A stretch of 64,000 nt of DNA from Globodera rostochiensis (lineage: Eukaryota > Nematoda > Chromadorea > Rhabditida > Heteroderidae): positions 2,666,124-2,730,123 of the forward strand of contig JAEVLN010000013.1 of assembly GCA_018350325.1 (NCBI GenBank), read 5' to 3'. Made by a program: the position numbers and the translations under genes. Position 1 is the first letter of the stretch. Every line of letters begins with the position of its first letter. The notes under the pieces are model-generated. The model was not told the DNA's origin, did not search any database, and worked only from the letters and a program-made list of their open reading frames with translations. Shown piece by piece: positions 11,001 to 22,344 of the stretch.

Positions 11001-14000
11001 GGTTTTTAAACTATTATCTTATACGATGTAACATCCTGAAAGACTTCTGTCTTCTGGTTGGCATTCTGCCCGTGAGAATATTCCCCAAAGGCAGGATAAT
11101 TAGGGAAAAAATTGTCTGCAATTAAAGTTAAATTTTAAAAAATGGATGGGTTCACTCACTCATTAAAGCATCACTTCCATAACCGGGGTATCCATTAACA
11201 CAGGCGAACTGAGAATTATTTACAACTGTCGATCCAAGAATGCTTTAAATATTTTACACATAAGCGTTAAATTAAAAAAAATTTCCACCGGTTTGCCAAA
11301 TAAGACGAATTGCAATAATCGCAAATGTTGGAGATGGGCACATTTTCTGGCAGGACCATCTGCGCTTGCAGTAAACTGTCGCCGAACATGCATATTCTGA
11401 AAGCCCATAAACTTAAAACATTTACTCAATGGCTATGGTAACCGTTGTCCACTTTCTGGACGGAGCGTTTTTTCAATGCCTCCGGCATAACAAGCCAGAA
11501 TTGAAACGATGACACAAATGAGCGAAACCTGACAAAATATCGCACTTAAAAAGAAAGTATAGTAACAGTTACGGGGGCGAGAAGTTGGACAAAACGGACA
11601 CCCATCGCAACAATAAAGAACTCGATAATCAGCAGAATTGTTCCGTAGAAGCGCATGTTGTTGGACATCATGCCAAATGGCCCTTGAATAAAATGAAATC
11701 GCGTTGTCGACAAATATGCCAACCAGTGTCGGTGTGAATTTCTGGACCGCCAAGAGTCAACCCGGGAAAAATGTACAACTGAATTAATATAAACATGTCC
11801 TACGTCGTCAAATATGCAAATAACGAACGAGCAAAATCTCAACGCCCCCAACCAGATACATTGCTGTTGCGACAGTATTCGCCAGGTAGAACAAAATCCC
11901 GACCGCACTCCCAAATTCAGGCCCCAAATTGCGTGAAATCATGAAATATGCTCCACCACCCTCCACGACACCGTTGGTTGCCACCGCCGACACACTGATA
12001 CAAGTGAGGAAAGTCTGCAAAGTTTAATTAACTCGTTGAAAATGGAAAAAAACATTCATTACACAAAGACAGCAGAGAAAGAGCATCAGAAAGGTGTGCC
12101 CGACACCGGCAACTCCAACGCACCAGGCCAGACGGATGAACATGGTAACGCCAAGGATGTGTTGGATGGTCGGTAGGTACACTCCGAGCATGACGCCGAG
12201 GTTTGCCTGAAATAGAAAAACAGCATAACTGATGCAGAATATTAAAATGTTATAGATTTTCTCTTCATATGTACATAACTTTATAATTTTCTAGAAATGC
12301 TCATTGAAAACTCTTCGGTCAAATCTTAATTTTCATTATGAATGAATGCATTTGATACTTTGTAGAATCTAGTGAATGCTCTTTTTGTTGGTCCAGGAGT
12401 GGTAAAACCGGTAAGGAAATCGTGGACAGGCGTGCTATCAACCCGAACATCGTAGAACGCGGGAGGGACTTCCTCTTCATATAGCGGAGTAAGGCCGAAA
12501 CCTCGATAGTTTGAGAGCATTTAATTATGCTTCTAAGGAAGAAAAAAAAGTCATCTAATTTTTTTATAAAAGTTAAAACAACGCGACAAGGTCGCTTAGC
12601 TTTTATGTTTTGTCAGACAAACTTTTTGTCTCGTTTATCAGATTTGTTAAAAATGTTGTGCAAATTTGGCCATCTTTCATGTTTAAAAACATTACTATTC
12701 CTTTAACTCTCATCGTCCTTTCTTTTAAAAATTCGTCCTTTGGGGTCCAATCTTTACTTTGAATGTCCTTTTTTTAAAGATTCGTCCTGGGTACGCGCCC
12801 TTTTTCGTTCTTTATTTGGAATTTTTGGAGAATTTTCGTTTAAATTTTGAATAAAAGATTAGACAGATGGCCAAATTAGTTAATTTTCAAGCGTTTTCTC
12901 ACTACTTTTTGATTTCTTGGAATTTTTGCTTAAAAATCTCCAAAATGTAACAATTAAATCGTATTTTTATCATCTAATCCAGGCATGGACACGGTTATGA
13001 ATTTCCTTAACCGTAACCGCCCGTCCTCAAACACTTATAAACGTTAACCGTCCGTAACCGCCCGTCCTAAAAATCTCATAACCGTTAACCGCCCGTAACC
13101 GTGCCCTTTGAAAATTTCATAACCGTTAACCGCCCGCGGTTATCCGCGGTTAACCGCATTATTGAAAAATCAATAAAGTTTTCCAGATTTTGAAGAATCG
13201 ATTTTTAAAACTATTTTTTTCCGATCGTGATGTGGCGTCCTTCTAAAATTAAATCAAAATTGATGTGAATTGAACTTAACAAGTGATTTTTATCAGATTT
13301 TGTCAATGAATAAAATTTTTAAATCTCTTTCTAACACTTTCATGATTAAAATCTAACAAAGCGCGATCGATCAGAGAAATTTTTTCTGTGTTTTTAGCGC
13401 TTTAGATTTATAAAATATTTTTTGGGCGGTGTGGGGGTTCGGCGGTGCCGATAGGCGCCGCCGATAGAAAAAAATTGAATATTTACCGACTTATGCTAAG
13501 AAAAATTGTCAAATTTAGGTGATTGGACGTTTAAAAATGCACTAATTATTTATGTAAACACTTAGAATTTTACTTTTTATAGCTAAAATTTTTGTAAAAA
13601 ATTGTAAGAATACTAAAAAAAGGAGGGATATTAAAATATAAATAAAATGATTACAGCGGATGGGGCCAGAACCTAGAACAAATAAAATCAGTCGAAGAGT
13701 TTCACCACTAAGCCACTGGATCGACAAAGTAGTTTGGTGAAATGTGAATAAAAGTCAAAGAAATTATAAGGCAAATCATCTCAAGCCTCAGCAGCCAAAA
13801 AATAACGGATACGACGGTTAACCGCGGTTTTAGAGGTCATAACCGTTAACCGACCGTAACCGCCCGTCCTCAAAATCTCATAACCGTTAACCGCCCGTAA
13901 CCGTGACCTTTTAAATTCCATAACCGTTAACCGCGGGTAACCGCGGTTAACCGCGGATAACCGCGGTTACGGGTAACCGTGTCCATGCCTGATCTAATCT

Positions 14001-15174
14001 ATGATTTCAACATCTAGGGTATGATTTTTTGAAAAAAATACAAAATTTTCAGTCGTTAAAAAGGTGTTTCTAATTTGTAAGGGTATTCGGGGGCATAGAA
14101 TCCGAATATGACCTCCGTTTCGACCGATTTCGAACCCCGGACCCGGATTCGAGCATTTTTTCGAAAATTAATTTTCCAAAAATCAATTTGGTTATACTCT
14201 AGTTTGATACAAACTACACAATACAATATGGCAAAATTGGCAAGCGTGGAAATATGCAAAAAACATGGAAAATTTCCAAAAAAAACCGATTAAAATTTAC
14301 CTAATAGTAAGTTGCTCAAGTGTGCAGTTTATGAATTTTGATACTAAAATAAAATATTTGAAATAGCTACAGTAAAAGTAGAAGCTCAACTAATAATGTG
14401 ATAGGGTGAGGAGAATTAGCGTTTTCTGTACCTTTTTGTGTTTGCTCGCTTCCCGTTCCACCGGACCCGGCGTTGTGTAGCCGCTAACGTATGGGGCAAT
14501 AAAGTTGTGTGCCAACTCATTGTCGTAAAGGGCGAAGTCACTGTTTTCCGTGTCGTTTGCTTTCTTCCGAAAGGAACTCCACGAAAGGAAGCCGAGTTCA
14601 GCCCCTGCAGAAAACCAATTCGCATTTTAGAAGAAAAAGCATTTTCTGGTTGTTATATGACTACTAAAGCAACAAAAGTTAGTAACGATTTGTTATTTTG
14701 TTTAGTATTTTTTAGGTGCATTCGCTCGCATTTTGTTCAAATTTTGGATTTTTCTTGAAATAAGTGAAGCTTTTCAGTCTTCCACAGCAATGGCTTTTTG
14801 AGGTTCCGATCGGTTAGCTTTGTCGAATGAAACTAATCTTTTCTTTGAAATGAGAAAGCTATGATTTGGTCCACCCGCAAATGTCGCGCCACCTTACCGA
14901 GGTGGTGGTGGGTGAGATTGGATAGGCTCAAATGCGAATGGTTTCGCCTGGGGTGGTGGTTACTCGAAACGGCACCAGCAGAGGACGATAAAGGCGAGTC
15001 AAGAAGCAGAGGCTGAGAGTCCAATTTGGCCTTTTGGGGACTCTCATCGGCGCCGAGCTGTATCCGCACCTTCTGCTGACGATATTGTGGATTGGGCGTA
15101 AGGGGCAAAGGGGGCGATGGAGTGACTTCGAAGGCGGTGTGGGTGTGGGAGCGGACTTTACGGGTGGCCAACAT
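8009..15174 (-). CDS. kcc: K-Cl cotransporter (SLC12A4-7/KCC family), long isoform
   Basis: This is an electroneutral K+/Cl- cotransporter of the plasma membrane, controlling cell volume and neuronal chloride. The long form uses exons 15174-14898 and 14604-14432, then 12206-12063, 12014-11829, 11778-11724, 11682-11573, 11528-11443, 11396-11289, 11242-11160, 11115-11025, 10981-10781, 10729-10611, 10564-10479, 10427-10240, 10195-10076, 10028-9924, 9869-9614, 9572-9437, 9380-9097, 8883-8737, 8690-8533, 8481-8412 and 8227-8009 (stop TAG). All phases agree, giving about 1133 residues. Family blocks appear in order: [37 protein letters not shown], the long extracellular loop, [54 protein letters not shown], and the C-terminal [20 protein letters not shown]. 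The loop between the NMRFYG and MSGDL segments marks the KCC rather than the NKCC branch. One intron, at 10478-10428, uses a GC donor. Confidence 0.94.
12359..12520 (-). CDS. kcc: Alternative first coding exon of the K-Cl cotransporter
   Basis: This exon begins ATG (12520-12518) and ends at a phase-0 donor (TAC AAA|gtatca). It can therefore join the shared exon at 12206, just as the upstream exon pair does. It encodes 54 residues including [11 protein letters not shown] and [11 protein letters not shown]. The upstream exon at 14604-14432 encodes the matching pattern FALYDNEL and [11 protein letters not shown]. Both therefore supply an equivalent N-terminal segment ahead of the first membrane helix. 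The short isoform would be 1037 residues. Whether the two are driven by separate promoters is inference. Confidence 0.82.
12980..13991. mobile_element. hAT-like element with internal TAACCG repeats
   Basis: The ends CAGGCATGGACACGGTTA and TAACCGTGTCCATGCCTG are inverted copies, flanked by ATCTAATC on both sides (12972-12979 and 13992-13999). Both subterminal zones carry many copies of GTTAACCG(C/T)CCGTAACCG-type motifs. The element sits in the intron between the two alternative K-Cl cotransporter first exons. No transposase frame is present. Confidence 0.87.
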
Positions 15175-15483
15175 TAGGGCGAAACTAAACTAATCGTGAA
15201 GCTTGTTTGGCCAAAGTTGAACTTTTGAGGGGGCAAAAGAGCGAGTAAAAAAAGGAGAGGATTTAAGCGAAACGAAACTAAAAAGCGAGGAAGGTGGCAG
15301 ATGCGACAGAAAAGGCCAATAAGCAAATAAAAGAAGGTGGTGCGATGATTAATGACCCTAATCGATTTGTGGGGGGCGGGGAAGCATTTGTACAATCGGT
15401 CGGCCCAATGTGTAACTGTCAAGAGCACTCCTCCGTATTTCCATTTGTCATATGCCCCAATGCCCTCCCCCCTCCCTCTTATC

Positions 15484-15812
15484 TCCCCCCCCCCCCGGGG
15501 GTTAGTGCCTCCATTACCTTCAGTTCCCTCCCCCCCCGGGTTAGTGCCCCCCCCCCGGGGGTTAATGCCTCCATTACCTTCAGTTCCCCCCCCCCCGGGG
15601 GGTTAGTGCCTCCAATTACCTTCAGTTCCCCCCCCCCCCGGAGGTTAGTGCCTCCATTACTTCAGTTTCCCCCCCCCCCCCCCGGGGGGTTAGTGCCTCC
15701 AAACCTTCAGTTCCCCCCCCCCGGGGGGTTAGTGCCTCCAAACCTTCAGTTCCCCCCCCCCCGGGTTAGTGCCCCCCCCCGGGGGTTAATGCCTCCATTA
15801 CCTTCAGTGCTG
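15484..15812. repeat. Minisatellite, ~40-nt units with C-runs
   Basis: About eight imperfect units of C-run, GGGGTTAGTGCCTCCATTAC and CTTCAGTTCC lie head to tail. The open frames here (PPGVSASITFSSPPP type) are products of the repeat and not evidence of a protein. Confidence 0.85.
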
Positions 15813-17330
15813 GTCGCACTCAATCCGGAACCATTGTGATTTTTTCCATTGCAGCTGAAATTGATGATAGAAAAGGGCTTTTTTTGCTGATTTTGTGAGA
15901 GAATGTTAGGGTTAAAATTTGAATTGTAAGAATTCGATGTTTTTCAATAAAATGGACAGTGTCAGCTCCGAAAAGGGCACCCCCCACCCATCCCCACGGT
16001 AACCATTCGTTAGAGTCAACACAAACAGTTTAATTACGGGGGGGGGGGGCAAAAGCCCCGGAAATTGCCCTTACTTTTTGTCCTTCACATTCTCCGCCAC
16101 ATTCGGCGGGCATATCAAATCGCTGTTCCGTTCGGCAACTTTTTTGCGCATGAATGTCTTTCCTTGAAGGCCTTGCCTGAAGGAAAACGGTGGCAATATA
16201 AAAAATATAAAAAAGAATCAAAGAATTGAAAGGAAAGGCAATTTTGGGTTATTTGGTGGATGACTTGCGGGTGCAAGATTGCAAAGACTGAGTAATTGTG
16301 GCGGGCGCAAAGACTAATGCGTTATAGAGACAGCACCCTCTCAACGCCATCACTCCCTGCCTTCTTAATTAATTGATGGACTAATTAACCGACAATTTTG
16401 CGTTTTTGAGAGATCGCATCTATCGCCCCCCCCCCCGCATCGATCACCACCCTCTGCTGCTGTTGTTCAACCATCTCTTCGTCCTCCAATGGGATGCTGG
16501 TGATTGATTTGGTGGTTAATTGCTGATCCATGACATCGGTTGGAACCCCCCGAGGGGGAGGGGGAGGGGGGGGGGAGATGCGTCATCGTTGGTGCTTGAT
16601 CAATCCCTTCCCCTACTCAACTCCCCCCCCCCACTCACTTGGCCTCCCTTTCACTGCTGCTTCGGCTTTTCCCTCCCGAACATTCTTCCTTTTGCTTGCT
16701 TTTGCTACTTTCATCCGATCGGACCATTTCGAAGCCCTAAAATGGGGGTAAAAATGGGAGGGAATAGTCCGGTGACTGCCGGTGAGTGATGGAATAGTCC
16801 GTGGGGTAGCGAATGAATGCAATCGGAGACTAACGGCCCTTTTCTCAACTTTCCATAGCGTCCATTAATCCACAATTTACATGCAAATCGCGCAATTTGA
16901 GCAAAACAAAGTGAATGATTTTGGGGGGATTTGCACAAACGAAACCATTGGGGGGGGGGGGGCATTCCTTTGGCTCAAAATTGGGTTGTGATCAGCAGAT
17001 GACGGAGAATGGAACTTTTTCAAAACTCGAAGGTTGAATGAAACTCGACTAAACTTTTTCTCTAAACTTGAGGCAACTCTGTTCGGCACCCTACCCCCGG
17101 CCATTTCATGCTTTTCCCCTCATTAACAACAGTCCATTTTTGCTCTCTTTCGGTACTTTTTTCTGTTATGGGACCCTCCTGACCCTAAGGGGTCGATCGG
17201 TTATAAAAGAACATTAGCGTATTTAAGTGCATTATATTAGCCAAAACACCGCACACTCGACTACGTTCGGTGCCCTCCCGCCTGAGAAAGCGTTATTTTA
17301 ACAAAAACCGTAAATTGTATGCATATTTCC
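15813..17330. other. Intergenic DNA, one possible orphan exon on the minus strand
   Basis: This region is mostly low-complexity sequence with G- and C-runs. On the minus strand a short segment of about 16170-16070 sits between a good acceptor (TTTTCCTTCAG) and a donor (AAAAA|gtaagg) and encodes FMRKKVAERNSDL. It could be a 5' exon of the cotransporter or of another gene, but nothing identifies it. Confidence 0.3.
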
Positions 17331-18884
17331 TGGGGTCAAGTCTCGGTATCGGTATCGAGTCTGGGGGTCAAGTCTCGGTATCGGTATCGAGTCTCGGGGT
17401 CAAGTCTCGGTATCGGTATCGAGTCTGGGGGTCAAGTCTCGGTATCGGTATCGAGTCTCGGGGGGGGGGGGGGTCAAGTCTCGGTATCGGTATCGAGTCT
17501 CGGGGTCAAGTCTCGGTACGGTATCGAGTCTCGGGGGGGGGGGGGGGGCAAGTCTCCGGTATCGGTATCGAGTCTCGGGTCAAGTCTCGGTATCGGTATC
17601 GAGTCTCGGGGTCAAGTCTCGGTATCGGTATCGAGTTCGGGGTCAAGTCTCGGTATCGGTATCGAGTCTCGGGGGGGGGGGGTCAAGTCTCGGTACGGTA
17701 TCGAGTCTCGGGGTCAAGTCTCGGTATCGGTATCGAGTCTCGGGGTCAAGTCTCGTATCGGTATCGAGTCTCGGGGTCAAGTCTCGGTATCGGTATCGAG
17801 TCTCGGGGTCAAGCTCGGTATCGGTATCGAGTCTCGGGGGGGGGGGGTCAAGTCTCGGTATCGGTATCGAGTTCGGGGTCAAGTCTCGGTATCGGTATCG
17901 AGTCTCGGGGGGGGGGGGGGGGGGTGGGGGTAAGTCTCGGTATCGGTATCGAGTCTCGGGGTCAAGTCTCGGTATCGGTATCGAGTCTCGGGTCAAGTCT
18001 CGGTATCGGTATCGAGTCTCGGGGTCAAGTCTCGGTATCGGTATCGAGTTCGGGGTCAAGTCTCGGTATCGGTATCGAGTCTCGGGGGGGGGGTCAAGTC
18101 TCGGTATCGTATCGAGTCTCGGGGTCAAGTCTCGGTATCGGTATCGAGTCTCGGGGGGGGGGGGGGTAAGTCTCGGTATCGGTATCGAGTCTCGGGGTCA
18201 AGTCTCGGTATCGGTATCGAGTCTGGGGTCAAGTCTCGGTATCGGTATCGAGTCTCGGGGTCAAGTCTCGGTATCGGTATCGAGTTGGGGGTCAAGTCTC
18301 GGTATCGGTATCGAGTCTCGGGGGGGGGGGGGGGTCAAGTCTCGTATCGGTATCGAGTCTCGGGGTCAAGTCTCGGTATCGGTATCGAGTCTCGGGGGGG
18401 GGGGGGTCAAGTCTCGGTATCGGTATCGAGTCTCGGGGTCAAGTCTCGGTATCGGTATCGAGCTCGGGGTCAAGTCTCGGTATCGGTATCGAGTCTCGGG
18501 GTCAAGTCTCGGTATCGGTATGAGTCTCGGGGGGGGGGGGGGTCAAGTCTCGGTATCGGTATCGAGTCTCGGGGTCAAGTTCGGTATCGGTATCGAGTCT
18601 CGGGGTCAAGTCTCGGTATCGGTATCGAGTCTCGGGGTCAGTCTCGGTATCGGTATCGAGTCTCGGGGTCAAGTCTCGGTATCGGTATCGAGTCTCGGGG
18701 GGGGGGTCAAGTCTCGGTATCGGTATCGAGTCTCGGGGTCAAGTCTCGGTATCGGTACGAGTCTCGGGGGGGGGTGGGGGTCAAGTCTCGGTATCGGTAT
18801 CGAGTCTCGGGGTCAAGTCTCGGTATCGGTATCGAGCCTCGGGGTCAAGTCTCGGTATCGGTACTCTCGGTATCGGTATCGGGA
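17331..18884. repeat. Minisatellite array, ~32-nt unit, ~1.55 kb
   Basis: Roughly 45 tandem copies of the unit CAAGTCTCGGTATCGGTATC followed by GAGTCTCGGGGT are present. Every few units, the terminal GGGG is expanded to a run of 9-20 G, giving a higher-order pattern. The 3' edge passes into TTAGGTCTCGTGCATCACTA, and a very similar edge occurs beside a single diverged unit near 45.1 kb. The long open frames across it are repeat artefacts. Confidence 0.95.
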
Positions 18885-19109
18885 AATTTAGGTCTCGTGC
18901 ATCACTAGTGGAGAGGGGGGGGCACAACAAAAAAAGAGCCTCTTTTCTTATCACCGAACATTCATTGCCCTCCCCCCAATGTTCTTTGCGATCGTTTGTT
19001 GCTCATTTGGGCTGCCATTTCCACTCCCCAATTTCCCCCCCCCCGTCCCTCGCCCCATTCATTCGATCATTCCCTTCCCTTCCCCTCCCAAACTATTCAA
19101 TCGCTCACA

Positions 19110-20102
19110 ATGATGTGGATGTTCTTTCACACTCAAATCAGTGATACAGTCCTATTCAAATGGTGGAAGGTGGAAACTGTTGGAAGTGAGTTTGGTTGGT
19201 CCATGATGAACAGAGAAAGAAATCATAGAGAATATAAAACTTTCTAAATTTGTCCACCTTCTGATCGGACCAATAAACACAGGCCTTCTGATCACTTGTT
19301 TGGTTATGTATTTTGGTGCCGTCTGCTTTGAAGCTCTTAAATGGCTTCGGCTTGTGCTTGAGCAGCGATCGCGCCAGCCAATCACAGCCAATACAGGCTC
19401 CAACCTGGCGGCAGTGGACAAAACACTTCCAGTGGTCAAGTGAGGGAGGACAGAGTAGGGGTTGGGAGCCGACCCCGACGGCTAACGATTCTTCAATCTT
19501 CTCGAGGGTGGAAAGAATGAATTTGTGTGGCAGGGTTGTCCACCGGTGGATTGGGGGGAGCATCGACGGACCCACCCACCAGGGGGGGCATCGACGGACC
19601 CACTCACCCGGGGGGGGGGGGGACATCGACGGACCCACCCACCCGGGGGAGGGACATCGACGGACCCACCCACCGGGGGGAGGGACATCGACGGACTCAC
19701 CCACCGGCATCATCGGTTTCACTCAATCAATCCCAGCAGTTGGATGATAGCAGAAAGGCATATGTTTAACGGTTGATTGATTGTGGACATGGCATTAGGG
19801 TCTATTTAATGGGTGCAGACAGCAAACACTGTCCGTTCAGCCGCCGCCGCTACTCGGAGTCCCTCCTCTCCCGCGTTCATTTGCTACAGACGTTTCTGTT
19901 CACCGTCCAGTTGCTGCTTTCCTACCTGCTGATGCTCGCCTTCATGACCTTCTCTGTGTGGATTGGCATCGCCATTTGTGCCGGAGCTGCCACCGGTTTT
20001 TGGCTTTTCGGGAAAAGAGAGCCGATATTGGCGGTTACTTCCGGCGGGGGTGCGGGCACTGGGCAGAGCTATGCCAGCACAGGCCGAACAGAACTCCACT
20101 GA
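19110..20102 (+). CDS. CTR-family copper transporter, copy 1
   Basis: CTR proteins are trimeric Cu(I) importers. Three exons (19110-19185, 19283-19439, 19823-20102) join in phase to give 170 residues with stop TGA. The N-terminus MMWMFFHT carries the Met/His copper-binding pattern. Helix 1 contains LLITCLVMYFGAVCFEALKW. Helix 2 contains the conserved MxxxM motif (MLAFM), and helix 3 the GxxxG motif (GAATG). The C-terminus is Gly/Ser/Thr-rich and lacks the usual HCH ending. The second intron holds a 30-nt tandem repeat at 19553-19697. A second CTR gene starts 154 nt downstream on the same strand, suggesting tandem duplication and possibly co-transcription. Confidence 0.88.
19553..19697. repeat. 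Intronic minisatellite in copper-transporter copy 1
   Basis: About five units of GGCATCGACGGACCCACCCA plus a variable G-run lie in the intron between the helix-1 and helix-2 exons. Confidence 0.85.
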
Positions 20103-20256
20103 AATCCGATGAATTCGCCCTTTTGCCCAACGGATAAAAGCATTGCCCATTTTGTGCCAATATTCCAACGGTCGAGCGGCACTATTAAATTTCTTTCAAC
20201 GTTTTCTGACCTTTGGGATGAATTCAATTTTAACATTTTTTGGAATTTCATTCGTC

Positions 20257-21356
20257 ATGCCGAAGATGGACATGACCTTTCACTTCCGTATCAACGAGTT
20301 CATTCTCTTCCGAGAATGGCTTCCGCAAAGTCTGATTGGTTTGTTTGCCTCTTTCGCTGTCCAAATCGGCAACTTTCCAATCCCATTCAGCCTATCTCTT
20401 CTCTTTGCTCGCTGTGCTCGTTCTTTCAGTAGCCTATGAGTCATTGCGCGTGATCAGAGCCGTCCTCTTCCAGATCGCTGAGAAGCGCGAAAGTCAAGAG
20501 GTCTTTCTAATTGGGGAAAGGGGTGACGTGGACTTGGAAGGTTAAGCGCCGATCACTCTCAAATTGGGGAAGGTGGGTGATCGGAGAAAGGTTGTCCGAC
20601 TGATCGCTTTCATTGTTTCAATCCCCCTCGCCCCAAGCAATGTTGTCTTGTGGAGAGCGTCTCTTCCCCTTCGGCGATCGTCGGTGCCGTTTCCTCCTCC
20701 TCCTCTTCCTCGGGCGCCGTCTGCAACTGTCTGTCCCCTGAATTTTTCTACAACGTCCCTCTTTGGCCGTTTGTTTATATTCATCTTCTCTCGTTCACTT
20801 TCCCTTCCTTACGTTCCCGCCCCCCTTCAGCTTCTCCTCCCAACTGATCGCCGGGTACCATCTCCTCCAGTCTCTGCTGCATTTCGTCCAGTTCTTCCTG
20901 GGCTTATCTCTGATGCTTGTCGCCATGACGTGAGTCCCTCCGTCCATGCAGCCATTCGATGCTTACAAAATGCCCTCTTCCTCCTTCCCGCTTATCCTCC
21001 TCTTCCTCCCTTCCCTCCCTTCCCTTCCCTTCCCTTCCCTTCCCTTCCCTTCCCTTCCCTTCCCTTCCCTTCCCTTCCCTTCCCTTCCCTTCCCTTCCCT
21101 TCCCTTCCCTTCCCTTCCCTTCCCTTCCCTTCCCTTCCCTTCCCTTCCCTTCCCTTCCCTTCCCTTCCCTTCCCTTCCCTTCCCTTCCCTTCCCTTCCCT
21201 TCCCTTCCCTTCCCTTCCCTTCCCTTCAGGTACAATGTGCCGATTTTTATCACCCTCCTCGTGGGTCATTCTGTTGGATACTTTCTCACTGCTCCGCTAT
21301 ACCGTCACGGGTTGGCTGAAGAAAATCGAACTGGCGGAGAATGTTGCTGCTCATAA
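20257..21356 (+). CDS. CTR-family copper transporter, copy 2 (middle exon unresolved)
   Basis: The N-terminal exon 20257-20338 reads MPKMDMTFHFRINEFILFRE, with the Met-rich copper entry pattern. An upstream in-frame ATG at 20218 is also possible. Exon 2 starts at 20391 after a 52-nt intron and encodes helix 1 (LLAVLVLSVAYESLRVIRAV). Exon 20831-20929 encodes GYHLLQSLLHFVQFF and the MxxxM motif (MLVAM). The last exon, 21230-21356, encodes TYNVPIFITLLVGHSVGYFL with GxxxG, and ends CCCS-TAA overlapping AATAAA. The helix 1-2 loop between about 20500 and 20830 could not be joined in a consistent phase. Either one loop exon is missing from my model or the gene is damaged. The last intron consists largely of a CCCTT microsatellite. 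Confidence 0.72.
21016..21227. repeat. (CCCTT)n microsatellite, ~42 copies
   Basis: A near-perfect pentanucleotide array ends in CCCTTCAG|G at the 3' splice site of copper-transporter copy 2. The array itself therefore forms the polypyrimidine tract of this intron. Confidence 0.95.
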
Positions 21357-21523
21357 TAAAATATTTGAAAGGAAAGATTAAAATGGCATGTCCAGCTAAT
21401 AAAGTAAAGCGATTTAATCAGTGCAAATATTGGCACGATTCGGACATACCGACCGACCGGTTGATGACATTTGTGAGAAGTATTCAAAATGAGATGGAAA
21501 TAACAAAAACAGAAAAAGTTTGA

Positions 21524-22344
21524 TCAGTCGGAAGTGCTTGCCCTCTCTCGCTTTGTCCTTGGCGAAGCTGCGCTCAGAAAGTGACCTTTGGCCATTTCGC
21601 GCTGCTTCTGTTGTTGCTGTTGCAATAAATGTTGCCGTGCATGGTCGATGGCGATTACCTGCAGGGGAAGGGCGAGGATCAATCGCCGATCGATAATGGA
21701 AAGGACCGAAGAATGTCTTCTGATCTGTCTGATCAGCTCGTCTCCATTGTTTGTGTTTTTCCTTAACGAGTTCGTCATCGATTTGCGATGTTCTCGCAGA
21801 ATGGACTGACTGATCTCGATGTCATCCACCGGAGCCCTAATTGGCCGTAATTATTCGATCATTCCCTTCCCTCCCCCGCTCACTTTCTCGTCCGCTTTTT
21901 GGACGCTGCATTGGCAAGCAGTGTGAAGATTAGGGCACAAATGCCGGCCACCACAGAAATGGAAATTCTTCGTGGAAGCGAGTCCTTGCTAATCAGCTCA
22001 ATGTCTGGTCCGATAAACACCAGAAACAATGGCAACCCCACCTAAACATTGCCATCCACAGACTGACACAGACACTTAGCAGGGCACCCAAAAAGCAGAG
22101 GAAGACCTTGAGGGCAAATTGGCTTTGGTTTTGTTAGGCAATTTGCCTGCACTCCACCGGAGGACATTTGCATGGCCGTTTCCTTTCGGGGTGGCAACAT
22201 CTGACGGGACAACGGGCCAAACTTGGCCCCCTCCACACCCATCCGCACGCCTTCCGCCGCGGCGGCCGCGATGGACGGGTCCTGATGGGGCAGACTGAAC
22301 TGAAAGGAGGGAAAGGACTCCTCAAAGGCCGCGGAAGTTGCCAT
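21524..22344 (-). CDS. Uncharacterised two-helix membrane protein with Gln-rich tail
   Basis: I do not recognise this family. Exons 22041-21884 and 21836-21524 join in phase (AGA AA|gtgag to ttag|G GCT CCG) and end with TGA. They encode a hydrophobic segment (VGLPLFLVFIGP), a second helix (RISISVVAGICALIFTLLAN), a basic patch (KKRTRK), and a cytosolic-type tail with QQQQQKQ. Upstream, 22100-22074 can supply FALKVFLCFLGALLS, extending the first helix. A 5' exon beginning ATG at 22344 (MATSAAFEESFPSFQFSLPH) is plausible. The junctions between these upstream pieces are uncertain, because the implied intron at 22073-22042 is only 32 nt. Confidence 0.5.

Noticed and set aside
15294..15839. 181-residue Pro-rich open frame
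   Set aside because: It is a translation of the 40-nt minisatellite; unit length and C-runs keep it open by chance.
17270..18169. 299-residue GSSLGIGIESRG-repeat open frame
   Set aside because: It is a translation of the minisatellite; all frames on both strands are similarly open, and there is no start or splice context.
17331..18884. CRISPR-like regular array
   Set aside because: There are no unique spacers, the units are contiguous, and the genome is eukaryotic.
20564..21319. 251-residue plus-strand frame ending in FPSLP repeats
   Set aside because: Most of it translates the CCCTT microsatellite in an intron of the second copper transporter.
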